Source: Paenibacillus radicis (ex Xue et al. 2023)
GTDB taxonomy: Bacteria > Bacillota > Bacilli > Paenibacillales > NBRC-103111
Length of the DNA stretch: 64,000 bases
NCBI RefSeq assembly: GCF_024722015.1
Contig: NZ_JANQBD010000005.1
Span: 124,001 to 188,000, forward strand
Reading direction: 5' to 3'
In this document: piece after piece, positions 54,796 to 63,107 of the stretch
Position numbering within the stretch: position 1 is the stretch's first letter
How the letters are laid out: each line of letters begins with the position of its first letter
Notes under the pieces: generated by a model
Told to the model about the DNA's origin: nothing
The model's input: the letters and a program-made list of their open reading frames with translations, nothing else
Databases searched by the model: none
Translations under genes and position numbers: made by a program

Positions 54796-55680
54796 CTAAA
54801 CCGCCTCTTCCGCCATCCCACGGCGCTGCTTCAGCTTGCGCCACACCACTCCATGGCTTGGAGAAAACAGCAGCGCGATGATGAACAGCACGCCAGCCAC
54901 GGTGATCATACAGCCTGCAATGGATGCATCCAGAAGCACGGACATATAATAGCCGGCAGTAGAACTGATCACGCCGATGATCATGCTGTAGGCGATCATA
55001 ACGCCGAGGCGCTCCGTTAACAAGTAGGCGGTTGCAGCTGGGACGACCAGCATACCAACTACGAGGATTGCACCCACGCTTTCAAACGATGCCACAGTTG
55101 TAACAGAAACGAGTCCCATCAAAACGTAGTGAAACAGTACAACCGGAATGCCAACGGCTGCAGCCATGGCTGGATCGAATGAGCAAATCTTGAATTGCTT
55201 ATAAAATAAGCCGATTACCGCGGCACTTAGCAGCAGCACCAATCCGAGTGCCCATACAGCTTTGGGGCCGATATCCATTCCGGCAAATGTGAGGGTGTCC
55301 CACGGTACGCGTATGATTTCGCCGTACAGCACACAATCAAGGTCCAGATCGACCTGGCGTGTATATAAGCTAACCAACACCACCCCGATGGAGAATAATG
55401 CAGTAAACACTACCCCAATAGAGGCATCGGCCTGAACACCGCCCTGTTGAAACAATTGGATCAGAAAGACTGTAATAAGTCCCAGCACGGATGCTCCAAG
55501 CAGCATCCAGAAGGAATCCCGCGACCCGCTCAGCAAGAAGGCAATGACAATACCCGGCAGCACAGAATGGCTTATCGCATCGCCGATCATGGCCATCTTG
55601 CGCAGGATGAGAAAACAACCGAGCAGGCTGCAGGAGCAGGCGACCAGCGCCGCTGTCAGCAATATCCAAAAGTCATTCAT
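54796..55680 (-). CDS. mntD: Manganese-type ABC transporter permease 2
   Basis: 294 residues, ATG overlapping the upstream permease stop by four bases (ATGA). About eight or nine membrane helices in the ZnuB/MntD pattern, beginning ILLTAALVACSCSLLGCFLILRKMAMIGDAISHSVLPG with the DAISH segment that contacts the ATPase. Last gene of a four-gene operon ordered binding protein, ATPase, permease, permease, as in Bacillus mntABCD. Metal preference is inferred from the binding protein. Confidence 0.82.
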   Translation of the reverse strand: MNDFWILLTAALVACSCSLLGCFLILRKMAMIGDAISHSVLPGIVIAFLLSGSRDSFWMLLGASVLGLITVFLIQLFQQGGVQADASIGVVFTALFSIGVVLVSLYTRQVDLDLDCVLYGEIIRVPWDTLTFAGMDIGPKAVWALGLVLLLSAAVIGLFYKQFKICSFDPAMAAAVGIPVVLFHYVLMGLVSVTTVASFESVGAILVVGMLVVPAATAYLLTERLGVMIAYSMIIGVISSTAGYYMSVLLDASIAGCMITVAGVLFIIALLFSPSHGVVWRKLKQRRGMAEEAV

Positions 55681-56648
55681 GACTGTGCCTCCTTGCTCGA
55701 AGTTGAAGTTACTGCTGAAGTCGTTACAACCATGACAGCATCCCGTTGTTCCTGCAGCACCGCTTTCTTAACCGTTAGCCTTACTAGCACTTTGGATAAT
55801 ACTCCACGGCGCGGTGCGAATATAACCGAGATCAGAAATAAAGAGGTCGCTGCAAGCACACTCAGCGGGCCTGTAGGTAAATTATTGGCAGTCGTACTGA
55901 TCAATGTACCGACAAAGCCGCTGACGGCTCCGAAGAAGCCGGCTAGAACGACCATTACACCGAGCCGCTCCGTCCAATAGCGGGCTGAAACAGCAGGCGT
56001 GATTAGCAGAGCGGACATCAACACGACACCAACCGCTTGAATGCCAACTACGACAGCAACAACGATCAGAAACATGAGCAGCTGATCAAGAAAAGCAACC
56101 GGATAGCCCAGTCCTTTGGCAAAGCCGGAATCGAAGCTGAGCAGCTTGAATTCTTTAAACAGGAGGGTGCAAGCCAGCACTAGAACGAGCGCCACAATTG
56201 TCATAACAATGACATCGGATTGAACCATGGAGGCCGCCTGCCCGAATAGGAATTTATCCAATCCGCTCTGGTTGCCGCTATCGCTATGTTGGATTTGGGT
56301 AAGCAGGACAATACCCAAACCGAAGAAGACGGACAGCACAATGCCGAGAGCGGAATCTTGTTTAATCCGTGAATTTCTTGTTACGAACCCGACTCCGAAG
56401 GTTGCAATCAAACCGGCTACAGCAGCTCCGATCAGAAAGAAGAAAATTGATTTGGAGCCGGTAAGCATAAAAGCAATACATATACCGGGAAGCGCAGCAT
56501 GAGCCAGCGCATCGCCCATTAAGCTTTGCTTGCGCAAATAAGCGAAGCTGCCGAGGACGCCGCTGCTCAAGCCGAGCAGCACACTGCCAAGCAGAATCCA
56601 TTGAGTATTGGGATCGAGAAACAGCTCTAACCAATTGATATCGAACAT
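55677..56648 (-). CDS. mntC: Manganese-type ABC transporter permease 1
   Basis: 323 residues from the ATG at 56648, six bases after AGGTG; the GTG at 56657 overlaps that site. Same family as its downstream neighbour (SGVLGSFAYLRKQSLMGDALAHAALPG). A charged C-terminal tail of about 45 residues extends beyond the last helix. The two permeases probably form a heterodimeric channel. Starts five bases after the ATPase stop. Confidence 0.82.
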   Translation of the reverse strand: MFDINWLELFLDPNTQWILLGSVLLGLSSGVLGSFAYLRKQSLMGDALAHAALPGICIAFMLTGSKSIFFFLIGAAVAGLIATFGVGFVTRNSRIKQDSALGIVLSVFFGLGIVLLTQIQHSDSGNQSGLDKFLFGQAASMVQSDVIVMTIVALVLVLACTLLFKEFKLLSFDSGFAKGLGYPVAFLDQLLMFLIVVAVVVGIQAVGVVLMSALLITPAVSARYWTERLGVMVVLAGFFGAVSGFVGTLISTTANNLPTGPLSVLAATSLFLISVIFAPRRGVLSKVLVRLTVKKAVLQEQRDAVMVVTTSAVTSTSSKEAQS

Positions 56649-56653
56649 GGGGC

Positions 56654-57424
56654 TCACCTCGTGCTGACGATGATAGCATCATCGTCTCGGGATAGAAGGG
56701 TCAAGCGTCCACCATAGGTTTGTTGTAAATTTTCTTTGGTGAAAATTTGGGAAGTGGGTCCGATCCCCATTAATTGTACATTCAGCAGCATAACCCAGTC
56801 GAAATATTCCCTCACGGTTGCCAGATCGTGATGCACGACCAAGACGGTCTTGCCTTGCTTTTTCAACTCATTCAGCAGAGTTATGATTGCTTTCTCTGTT
56901 GCGGCATCAACGCCAACGAACGGTTCATCCATGAAATAGAGCATAGCGTCTTGGGCAAGCGCTCTGGCAAGAAAAATCCGCTGCTGCTGGCCGCCTGACA
57001 GCTGGCTGATTTGCCTGCCGGCGAAGTCCGTCATGCCGACTTTCTCCAGAGATTCCATGGCGATGTTCCGTTCCTTCGCTCCAGGCCGTTTAAACCAGCC
57101 CAAGTGGCCGTACCGCCCCATCATGACAACATCCAACGCGCTGATGGGAAAGTCCCAATCCACAGATTCGCGTTGCGGCACGTAGCCGACCAGCTTGCGC
57201 TGCCCCGTGTACGGCTTGCCGTAAATGGACACGCTGCCGGTTACCCGGGGAATAAGGCCAAGAGCTGCCTTGATGAGCGTTGATTTGCCTGCTCCGTTAG
57301 GACCGACAATGCCAATCAGCTTGCCTTCGGGAATTTCAAAGCCGATATCCCTTAGTACTGGTTTATTTTGATAAGCTACGGTCAAATTATCTATGGTCAA
57401 TGGTGCTTGCTTCGCAGACTTCAT
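56654..57424 (-). CDS. mntB: Manganese-type ABC transporter ATPase
   Basis: 256 residues from the second ATG (57424), nine bases after AAGGAG; the first ATG at 57433 abuts the site. Walker [14 protein letters not shown]-loop [11 protein letters not shown], signature [14 protein letters not shown] and Walker [13 protein letters not shown]. The Q-loop segment is typical of Zn/Mn importer ATPases. Powers import with the two permeases downstream. Confidence 0.87.
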   Translation of the reverse strand: MKSAKQAPLTIDNLTVAYQNKPVLRDIGFEIPEGKLIGIVGPNGAGKSTLIKAALGLIPRVTGSVSIYGKPYTGQRKLVGYVPQRESVDWDFPISALDVVMMGRYGHLGWFKRPGAKERNIAMESLEKVGMTDFAGRQISQLSGGQQQRIFLARALAQDAMLYFMDEPFVGVDAATEKAIITLLNELKKQGKTVLVVHHDLATVREYFDWVMLLNVQLMGIGPTSQIFTKENLQQTYGGRLTLLSRDDDAIIVSTR

Positions 57425-57514
57425 GAGGCACATCTCCTTTGTAATTGATATGTGGTTGCATGGGGGGCTGTTAACATCATTCCTGATGTTTTTCTGGGCT
57501 CTCGGTAAGTTATC

Positions 57515-58462
57515 TTATTTCAAAGCACCCACAATGGTGTCAACATTATGCCGGACCATTCCGATGTAAGTCCCTTCGGTTGTGCCATCTTTACCCATAG
57601 CATCGGAGAACAGCTCTCCGCCAATCTTGATTTCATGGCCCTGCTTCTTGGCTCCTTGTATAACGGCCTCGATCGATTTCTTAGGCACACTGGACTCAAC
57701 GAACACAGCTTTGATCTTATTGCTTACGAGAAATTCCCGCAGATCCGTTACATCCTTCGAGCCGTATTCTGATGCTGTGCTTATCCCTTGAAGCCCCATT
57801 ACTTTAATTCCGTAAGCATCACCGAAATATCCGAAAGCATCGTGAGCTGTTACAAGCACGCGCTGGTTCTCAGGAATGGAGGCAATCTGCTTCGCCGCAT
57901 ATTGGTCCAGCTCCTCCAGCTGTTTCATATACGCTGCCGCATTGTTCTTGTAGCTGGCCGCATTGGCTGGGTCCACTTTGCTTAATTCATCACGTATGAC
58001 CTCCGTTGCGGAAATCCAATGCTTCACATTAAACCAAATATGCGGGTCATGAGAGGCCTCGCCACCCTCCCAGCCGCGAAGTTGTTTCTCCGGAAGGTTA
58101 CGCGATACAGCTACGGTTGGTTTTTCGCTGCCCATTTTCTCAAAGATTTCGACCATTTTACCTTCCAGATGCAGGCCGTTGTAGAAAATAATTTGAGCTT
58201 GCTCCAGCTTCTTCACATCCCCTTGGGATGCTTTGTATAAATGGGGATCCACCCCCGATTTCATTAGACCGGTTACTGCCACATGATCGCCGCCCACCTG
58301 CTTCACAACATCTGCTATCATGCCTATCGTGGTAGTTACCTTTAATTTGCCATCCATTTCACCGCTTGTTTGTGTGGAGCATGCAGTAGTCAGCAGCAGC
58401 AGGGACAAAAACGCAAGTGTGATAAACAATCTTGTAAAAGCAGGCTTGACCTTGTAATTCAT
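57515..58462 (-). CDS. mntA: Manganese-type ABC transporter binding lipoprotein
   Basis: 315 residues from the ATG at 58462, nine bases after AAGGGGTG. Lipobox LLTTAC. Cluster A-1 metal-binding protein: His in GVDPHLYK, His in SHDPHIWF, His in VTAHDAFGYF and Asp in ELFSDAMG form the metal site. The stretch FGYFGDAYGIKVMGLQGIST closely recalls Bacillus MntA, and no histidine-rich loop of ZnuA type is present, so manganese is favoured over zinc. 90 bases separate it from the ATPase gene. Confidence 0.82.
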   Translation of the reverse strand: MNYKVKPAFTRLFITLAFLSLLLLTTACSTQTSGEMDGKLKVTTTIGMIADVVKQVGGDHVAVTGLMKSGVDPHLYKASQGDVKKLEQAQIIFYNGLHLEGKMVEIFEKMGSEKPTVAVSRNLPEKQLRGWEGGEASHDPHIWFNVKHWISATEVIRDELSKVDPANAASYKNNAAAYMKQLEELDQYAAKQIASIPENQRVLVTAHDAFGYFGDAYGIKVMGLQGISTASEYGSKDVTDLREFLVSNKIKAVFVESSVPKKSIEAVIQGAKKQGHEIKIGGELFSDAMGKDGTTEGTYIGMVRHNVDTIVGALK

Positions 58463-58487
58463 GAAATTATACACCCCTTAGTCATTG

Positions 58488-58500
58488 TCATTAGTAATGA
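58488..58500. promoter_or_regulatory. 13-bp palindrome upstream of mntA-like gene
   Basis: TCATTAGTAATGA is a perfect palindrome 26 bases before the start codon, just upstream of the ribosome site. It does not match the known MntR or Zur box; a small operator or chance. Confidence 0.3.
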
Positions 58501-58537
58501 AGCCTCTCTTTTAGAACATCTATCCATAGTATTTGAA

Positions 58538-58555
58538 AATATGCCTTACGAAAGT
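58538..58555. promoter_or_regulatory. Candidate MntR box
   Basis: AATATGCCTTACGAAAGT resembles the Bacillus mntA operator TTTGCCTTAAGGAAA as remembered, with about 14 of 18 positions kept. It lies 76 bases upstream of the binding-protein start, where a manganese-responsive repressor could block the promoter. Confidence 0.45.
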
Positions 58556-58662
58556 TGTCTCATGCCTAAATATTTGTGATAAGCAATAAAAATTTCCCTC
58601 GCACCTTTATTTTAATTATATACAAATTTGTTTCCTTTGTGCAACATTTTTCGTAAAAAAAA

Positions 58663-59919
58663 TTAAGGGGCAGCGGAGCCTTTACTTATCCAGAAAGTAA
58701 CTCGGCTTCCTTTGGCTGCCTCTTCATGGGGCATAGGCTCTTGTTTGAACACAGTCCCTGCGGCTAAAGGGTTCGTCTCTATATAAAATGTATAGCGGAG
58801 TCCGTAGGCCAAAGCCTGCTTTTCCGCATCTTCTCTGGTTAAGCCGGTAAGGACGGGTACGACGACATTGCTCCCGTTTTCTGGAAGTACGGGTTCTTTG
58901 GTGTTTTTAATTTCTACTGGTTGGGGCTTATTAACAACGGAAGGGGGTGTCTGCTGTTGATTGCCCGTGGAACTGGCTAAGGTGGATTTAGAGTTAGATT
59001 CCTTATGTCCGGTAGTTTCGATCAAATAAGCGAACACGCCAATAAAAACTACTGCACTAAGCAGAGCCAAAGAAAGGGTTAAAGAAATGCGTTTCCACAC
59101 CAGCTTGCCAAAAAGAACATGCTTGAGCGTCGTAAACAAAGTACCAAGAACCATGACTTTATGGGATTGGGATTGGCTTGGAGCCAGGTCATAATCATCA
59201 GGATCTTCGATACTTTCCTGTTCATTGGGCGCATGAAACAGTTCTTTGAGATTTTGAATAAAGGAAAGGGCAGAGATTCGCTCCTCATATGCGTGGATAA
59301 TGGCTGTGACCACTGCTTTTTTCTGTAATAGAGACAGTTCCTCCAGCAGCTGTGAGTTTTGCAGGCCGTGTCTCAGAGCTTCCGTATCGGCAGGCAGTTT
59401 GTCGGTTTGAGTTACAAGACAGTAAAGCACACCACTGAGCTCCTTAGACAAGCGATGTTTGTGATGGGATTGGTCCCAAGTATTGATTAATGAAATTTGT
59501 AATTCATCGCTTACCCACAGGTTGTTAGGGCTTATAGAAAAATTCAACGGACGGTCCTCCGCGATTTCCATCAAGGTTTGACCCATGCCAGTAACGAAGG
59601 CTGCCGCCTCCTCAAAGGAGAAGGTATGATTAAGCATGACCTGCTGCAGCGGGTTTCCTTTTATATATTTCATAATAATATAGATATGGCTCTGATCCAT
59701 TTCCACATCAAATACATGCATGTAGGGTGCGCTATTCGTGATTTGAACAGAGTTTCCTATCTGATGAATGTAGGCTTGGGCATCAGGTTGACCTTGATGG
59801 GGGACGGCATAAATGAAAACAATCCTTTGCAGCGATAAATCTTTACCTCTATATAAAAGGCCGTTGTCCAGAGGAATAATGAGTTCCTCCCGCGTATACC
59901 GGTTGGAGACAGGCTTCAT
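58663..59919 (-). CDS. PASTA-domain pseudokinase
   Basis: 418 residues from ATG 59919, eight bases after AAGGAG. The first 235 residues follow the Ser/Thr kinase fold (HIYIIMKYIKGNPLQQVM hinge), but the catalytic loop reads NFSISPNNLW instead of HRDxKPxN and the DFG region is LINTWD, so Asp and Lys are gone: a pseudokinase. One membrane helix (about 275-298) leads to a Thr/Pro linker and one PASTA domain (about 350-415) outside the cell. PASTA domains sense muropeptides. It probably works as a scaffold or partner of a real PknB/PrkC kinase elsewhere. Confidence 0.75.
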   Translation of the reverse strand: MKPVSNRYTREELIIPLDNGLLYRGKDLSLQRIVFIYAVPHQGQPDAQAYIHQIGNSVQITNSAPYMHVFDVEMDQSHIYIIMKYIKGNPLQQVMLNHTFSFEEAAAFVTGMGQTLMEIAEDRPLNFSISPNNLWVSDELQISLINTWDQSHHKHRLSKELSGVLYCLVTQTDKLPADTEALRHGLQNSQLLEELSLLQKKAVVTAIIHAYEERISALSFIQNLKELFHAPNEQESIEDPDDYDLAPSQSQSHKVMVLGTLFTTLKHVLFGKLVWKRISLTLSLALLSAVVFIGVFAYLIETTGHKESNSKSTLASSTGNQQQTPPSVVNKPQPVEIKNTKEPVLPENGSNVVVPVLTGLTREDAEKQALAYGLRYTFYIETNPLAAGTVFKQEPMPHEEAAKGSRVTFWISKGSAAP

Positions 59920-59997
59920 ACGAATCACTCCTTAATACTTACTTAACCATATTATTCGTAAGGAGTATCAATTTTGGGATGATGGGGGCGAATTTTT

Positions 59998-60501
59998 TCA
60001 TGTAAACTGCTTTTCCATTGAAATATAGGAATGTTTTCTAAGAGGATACCTGACTTCTCCAACTTTTTCATATCCATTTTTTTCATAAAGGGCGACGGCT
60101 GCTGCATTAGTTTGGTAGACATCAATCCGTACACTTGTATATCCTTGATTGTGAGCCAGATGTTCAGCATAGTGCAGCAATTTCTTACCAAGGCCTCGGC
60201 CTTGTTGTTTGGGATGAACGGCAAGTCTATGAATGCAGCAAGCTTTTCCTTCATTGTCTTTCCAGTTTAAGGTTTTATACTTTTCACTTTGCAAATCATC
60301 GAGAGTAATCGCTGCTACATAACTATTGTTCTCTTTGATTCCGTACATAGTTCCATTCTTGATGTCTGTCTTATGAGTAGAACGATTGGGATAGAGCCAC
60401 TTCCATTGATCGTTGCGCTGCTTGTTTAATTCAGCCTTAACCTCCTTGAAAAGGGTGAGTATGGCCGAATAGTCTTCTATGCTTACTTTTTGAATTTCCA
60501 T
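59998..60501 (-). CDS. GNAT-family N-acetyltransferase
   Basis: 167 residues. Acetyl-CoA binding motif QGRGLGKKLL (about 108-117) preceded by the IHRLAVHP strand and followed by NAAAVALYEKNGY, the classic GNAT order. Transfers an acetyl group to an amine; target unknown. Separate from the pseudokinase gene by 78 bases without terminator. Confidence 0.87.
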   Translation of the reverse strand: MEIQKVSIEDYSAILTLFKEVKAELNKQRNDQWKWLYPNRSTHKTDIKNGTMYGIKENNSYVAAITLDDLQSEKYKTLNWKDNEGKACCIHRLAVHPKQQGRGLGKKLLHYAEHLAHNQGYTSVRIDVYQTNAAAVALYEKNGYEKVGEVRYPLRKHSYISMEKQFT

Positions 60502-60551
60502 AAAACTCTCCCTAGTTATTAATATCGATTAAGAGATACTTCCATGAAAAG

Positions 60552-60860
60552 TTAAGGCTTGCTGATTTTACGCTTGCTGATTTCTTCGGTGACGACAAAA
60601 GCCAGCTCTTCATTGCCGAATAACGACAACACGCCGAGCAATGTTTCATCCGGTACTTCTCCCGACTCATCCTTAGGAACGGTTAAATCTATGGCGCGCT
60701 GCAGCGCTTCCCCTATCGTTTGTTCTGGATAAGCCCGCAAATACAGCTCTGACGGATCTATGTCATGGTTAACGCACCACTGGGCAAACACGAGAATCAT
60801 CATTTCTTCATCTCGTTGATAGTTACGGATAACCTCTTCTTCGTACTCTTTTTGATTCAT
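60552..60860 (-). CDS. Small acidic protein of unknown function
   Basis: 102 residues, acidic, no membrane segment or signal. Predicted mostly helical (EEEVIRNYQRDEEMMILVFAQWCVNHD). Not recognised. Real gene status is supported by a well-placed AAAGGGGA ribosome site and by its position divergent from the IF-3-like gene. Confidence 0.65.
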   Translation of the reverse strand: MNQKEYEEEVIRNYQRDEEMMILVFAQWCVNHDIDPSELYLRAYPEQTIGEALQRAIDLTVPKDESGEVPDETLLGVLSLFGNEELAFVVTEEISKRKISKP

Positions 60861-60937
60861 TGAAAAATCCCCTTTTAGACGGTAATATCAAACATAGGCT
60901 GTAATAACATTATATCGAAAGAACAGGTGTGTTCACA

Positions 60938-61411
60938 ATGATAATGAATGAAAAGATTAAATCATCAGAAGTTCTGCTGACCGGTATAAACGGCGAGGAT
61001 CTAGGCATTGTTGCGACCTCTGAGGCACTGTTGATGGCCCGAAAGCTCAAGGTGGACTTGGTATGTACGTCTCTGATGAGCAGTCCTCCGCCATGCAAGC
61101 TCATCGGAGCGGGGGCAGCCAAGCAGGAGGCTTTAGCGGAACGCAAGAAGGAGCATAAGCCCAAGCTGAAAGAAATTCGACTGACGCCGCAAATTGAGGA
61201 TCATGATTATGAGACGAAAAAGCAGCAAGCGGAACGGATTCTAAAGTCTGGTGATGCTGTCTTGCTCGTAGTAAGCATTCGCGGCAAAGAGGGAGACAGG
61301 GCCAAGGAGCTGCTGGAAGCACTGTTAAAAGATTTAAACGAGGTGGGATGCAAGAAAACAGGTATTCAGCTAAGTGGCAAGCAAGCGATGGTTCAAATAG
61401 ACCCGGTGTAA
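60938..61411 (+). CDS. Stand-alone IF-3-like protein (InfC paralogue)
   Basis: 157 residues from ATG 60938 (AGGTG eight bases upstream). Both halves of translation initiation factor 3 are visible: N-domain MNEKIKSSEVLLTGINGEDLG and LDLVCTS-like strand with SPPPCKLI, a charged linker (ERKKEHKPKLKE) and the C-domain IRLTPQIEDHDYETK followed by RILKSGDAVLLVVSIRG. Shorter than IF-3 (about 170 residues) and without rpmI/rplT neighbours, so it is not the main infC. It may modulate initiation or ribosome hibernation in special conditions. Confidence 0.82.
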   Translation: MIMNEKIKSSEVLLTGINGEDLGIVATSEALLMARKLKVDLVCTSLMSSPPPCKLIGAGAAKQEALAERKKEHKPKLKEIRLTPQIEDHDYETKKQQAERILKSGDAVLLVVSIRGKEGDRAKELLEALLKDLNEVGCKKTGIQLSGKQAMVQIDPV

Positions 61412-61481
61412 GGGACGGTTTTATTGAAGGGCTCGTATGAGGTGCGGGTCCTTTCTCTTTGCTTAATTATAGGAAAAAAAG

Positions 61482-61511
61482 AGACCCACAAGCAACGGGC
61501 TGTGGGTCTTT
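61482..61511 (+). terminator. Rho-independent terminator
   Basis: AGACCCACA and TGTGGGTCT form a nine-base stem with an A-run before and TT after; about 70 bases downstream of the IF-3-like stop. Confidence 0.8.
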
Positions 61512-61513
61512 CA

Positions 61514-61723
61514 AATATATATATCAAAAAAGGGGGTCGAATATTAGTATAGCCCAGTTTCATTAAAGGAAGATGAATATTGTATTTCAGTTATATTACA
61601 ATTTCTGTTGGATATGCACACGCAAGACAAGATTGTTATAATAGGTGAAACGGATCGTAACGTTATTTTTTCCTCAGGTTGCTGATTATAGGGTTTGGTT
61701 CATGCAGGAAGGAGTAATGGGGA
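61514..61723 (+). other. Gene-free stretch with promoter for the signal peptidase gene
   Basis: No gene seen. A good -10 box TATAAT is at 61637, without a clear -35 at 17 bp; it probably starts the transcript of the gene at 61724, whose ribosome site AAGGAG lies at about 61710. Confidence 0.5.
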
Positions 61724-62182
61724 ATGTTTTATTTTATCGTAGTGCTGGTTGCTATCATTGATCAAGGCTTTAAATTATGGGTCCGAATGAATATGGATGT
61801 AGGTGAGTCCATCGTTATATGGAATCATATTCTGAACTTTACCCATTACCAGAACAGCGGAGCTGCAGGCAGCACCTTTCAGGGCTATGGCCGTTATTTT
61901 GTAATTCCTGCGGTTATCTTCATTGGATATATCCTGTATTCCCGCCGGAAGGGAAACCTCAAGGGTGGGCTTGTTGAAGTGGGGACTGCGTTTTTTGTAG
62001 GCGGAGCGTTAGGAAATGCAATAGATAGATTATTGTTCGGAAAGGTAACGGATTTCATTGATTTTCACATGGGTCATGGAATTCTGAACATTGCTGATAA
62101 TGCCATCAATATTGGCGTGGTCGCGCTGCTGCTCGATGCATTGATAAGTGTGGTTAGGAGCAGGCGAAGGGCTAGTGTCTGA
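61724..62182 (+). CDS. lspA: Signal peptidase II (lipoprotein signal peptidase)
   Basis: 152 residues with four membrane helices. All family signatures are present: DQGFKLWV, NSGAAGS, GGALGNAIDRL, VTDFIDF and LNIADNAINIG, with the two catalytic aspartates in the GNxxDR and NxAD motifs. Cleaves the signal peptide from diacylglyceryl-modified prolipoproteins such as the many lipoproteins in this window. The usual neighbours (ileS, rluD) are absent, so this may be an additional copy. Confidence 0.9.
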   Translation: MFYFIVVLVAIIDQGFKLWVRMNMDVGESIVIWNHILNFTHYQNSGAAGSTFQGYGRYFVIPAVIFIGYILYSRRKGNLKGGLVEVGTAFFVGGALGNAIDRLLFGKVTDFIDFHMGHGILNIADNAINIGVVALLLDALISVVRSRRRASV

Positions 62183-62227
62183 AGCTTGTTCGGGAGCATC
62201 GGGGTTGAATAAGGTTGAAATATACGT

Positions 62228-62278
62228 AAAAAAGAGCACTTCGTATCACTGAAATTAGTGGTGAGAAGTGCTCTTTTT
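62228..62278. terminator. Bidirectional terminator
   Basis: AAAAAAGAGCACTTC pairs with GAAGTGCTCTTTTT; a second stem TCACT/AGTGG sits in the loop. It serves the signal peptidase gene and overlaps the end of the convergent GntR gene. Confidence 0.85.
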
Positions 62279-62899
62279 ATCACTCAACAGGTGCAAGCAG
62301 AATTCCAGATCCGCCTGCAGATGCTGCTGCATGAGCAGCTCAGCGGTTTGTCCATCCCTTGCATGAATGGCGTCATAAATTCTTTCGTGCTCATCGATCA
62401 AGAACGGCCGGTTATAGTAAACGACAGTACGCCGAAATAAATAAATGATGGATTGCATACGATCAATCATTTCTATCATCACCGCATTATTGCTGGCCTG
62501 CACGATAATTTCATGAAAGCTCTCATTGGCTCGCATAATTTCATCAATAGTTCCAGTCCTTCCAACCCTTACACATTCCTTAAGTAAAGCAAGCTCATTT
62601 TCATGTAAGTAAGTGGCCGCGCAGCGTGCTGAATAGCCTTCCAACAGGATGCGAACCTGGAAAGTATTCCGGAGGTCCTTCTCTGAAGGATTCACAACTT
62701 TTTTATTAGCAATGAGGCCTTCCTGCTCTAATTTTCGAATAGATTCACGAATAGGAGTACGGCTAACCCCTAATTCGGAGGCTAGTTTTTCTTCGACAAT
62801 TTTGGTTCCGCGAGGAAGGGCTCCGCTTATTATCATTTCACGAATAATTTCATAAGATTGACGGTAAGCTGGACGGGATTTTTCATAGCTTTGTGACAA
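62255..62899 (-). CDS. GntR-family regulator, FadR/FCD type
   Basis: 214 residues from a TTG at 62899, seven bases after AGAGGTG. Winged helix-turn-helix at about 12-70 (ELGVSRTPIRESIRKLEQEG), then the helical FCD ligand domain (about 80-205). Three histidines in NESFHEII, IYDAIHARD and MQQHLQAD sit where FCD proteins bind a metal that holds a carboxylate ligand. Divergent from the GarR-like gene, with TTGTATACAA sites in between, so it probably represses that gene and itself until a sugar acid is present. Confidence 0.85.
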   Translation of the reverse strand: MSQSYEKSRPAYRQSYEIIREMIISGALPRGTKIVEEKLASELGVSRTPIRESIRKLEQEGLIANKKVVNPSEKDLRNTFQVRILLEGYSARCAATYLHENELALLKECVRVGRTGTIDEIMRANESFHEIIVQASNNAVMIEMIDRMQSIIYLFRRTVVYYNRPFLIDEHERIYDAIHARDGQTAELLMQQHLQADLEFCLHLLSDKKSTSHH

Positions 62900-63018
62900 A
62901 AGGGTGCACCTCTTTGATCCAAAATCTTATCGCAATTCAAAGGATAATTATAAACTTATGTTTAACAAAAGTATAGACAACAAGTATTTCGCCCTAATTG
63001 TATCCGATTTTAATTAAA

Positions 63019-63050
63019 TTGTATACAAAATTAATATTGACTGTATACAA
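63019..63050. promoter_or_regulatory. Two GntR-type operators
   Basis: TTGTATACAA at 63019 (perfect palindrome) and CTGTATACAA at 63041, centred 22 bp apart on one face of the helix. They lie between the divergent regulator and reductase genes. Confidence 0.6.
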
Positions 63051-63107
63051 AACTTTAGTTATTGTATCTGTGTATTCATTGATTCTGGAAACGTGGAGGG
63101 ATGGAAA

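Noticed and set aside
55447..55980. Plus-strand frame of 177 codons within the permease genes
   Set aside because: Antisense to two overlapping membrane-protein genes; composition (Gln, Thr, Arg) is that of a shadow frame.
58488..58500. Zur box upstream of the metal transporter
   Set aside because: The palindrome TCATTAGTAATGA has a different core and half-site order from the Bacillus Zur operator, and the binding protein looks MntA-like.
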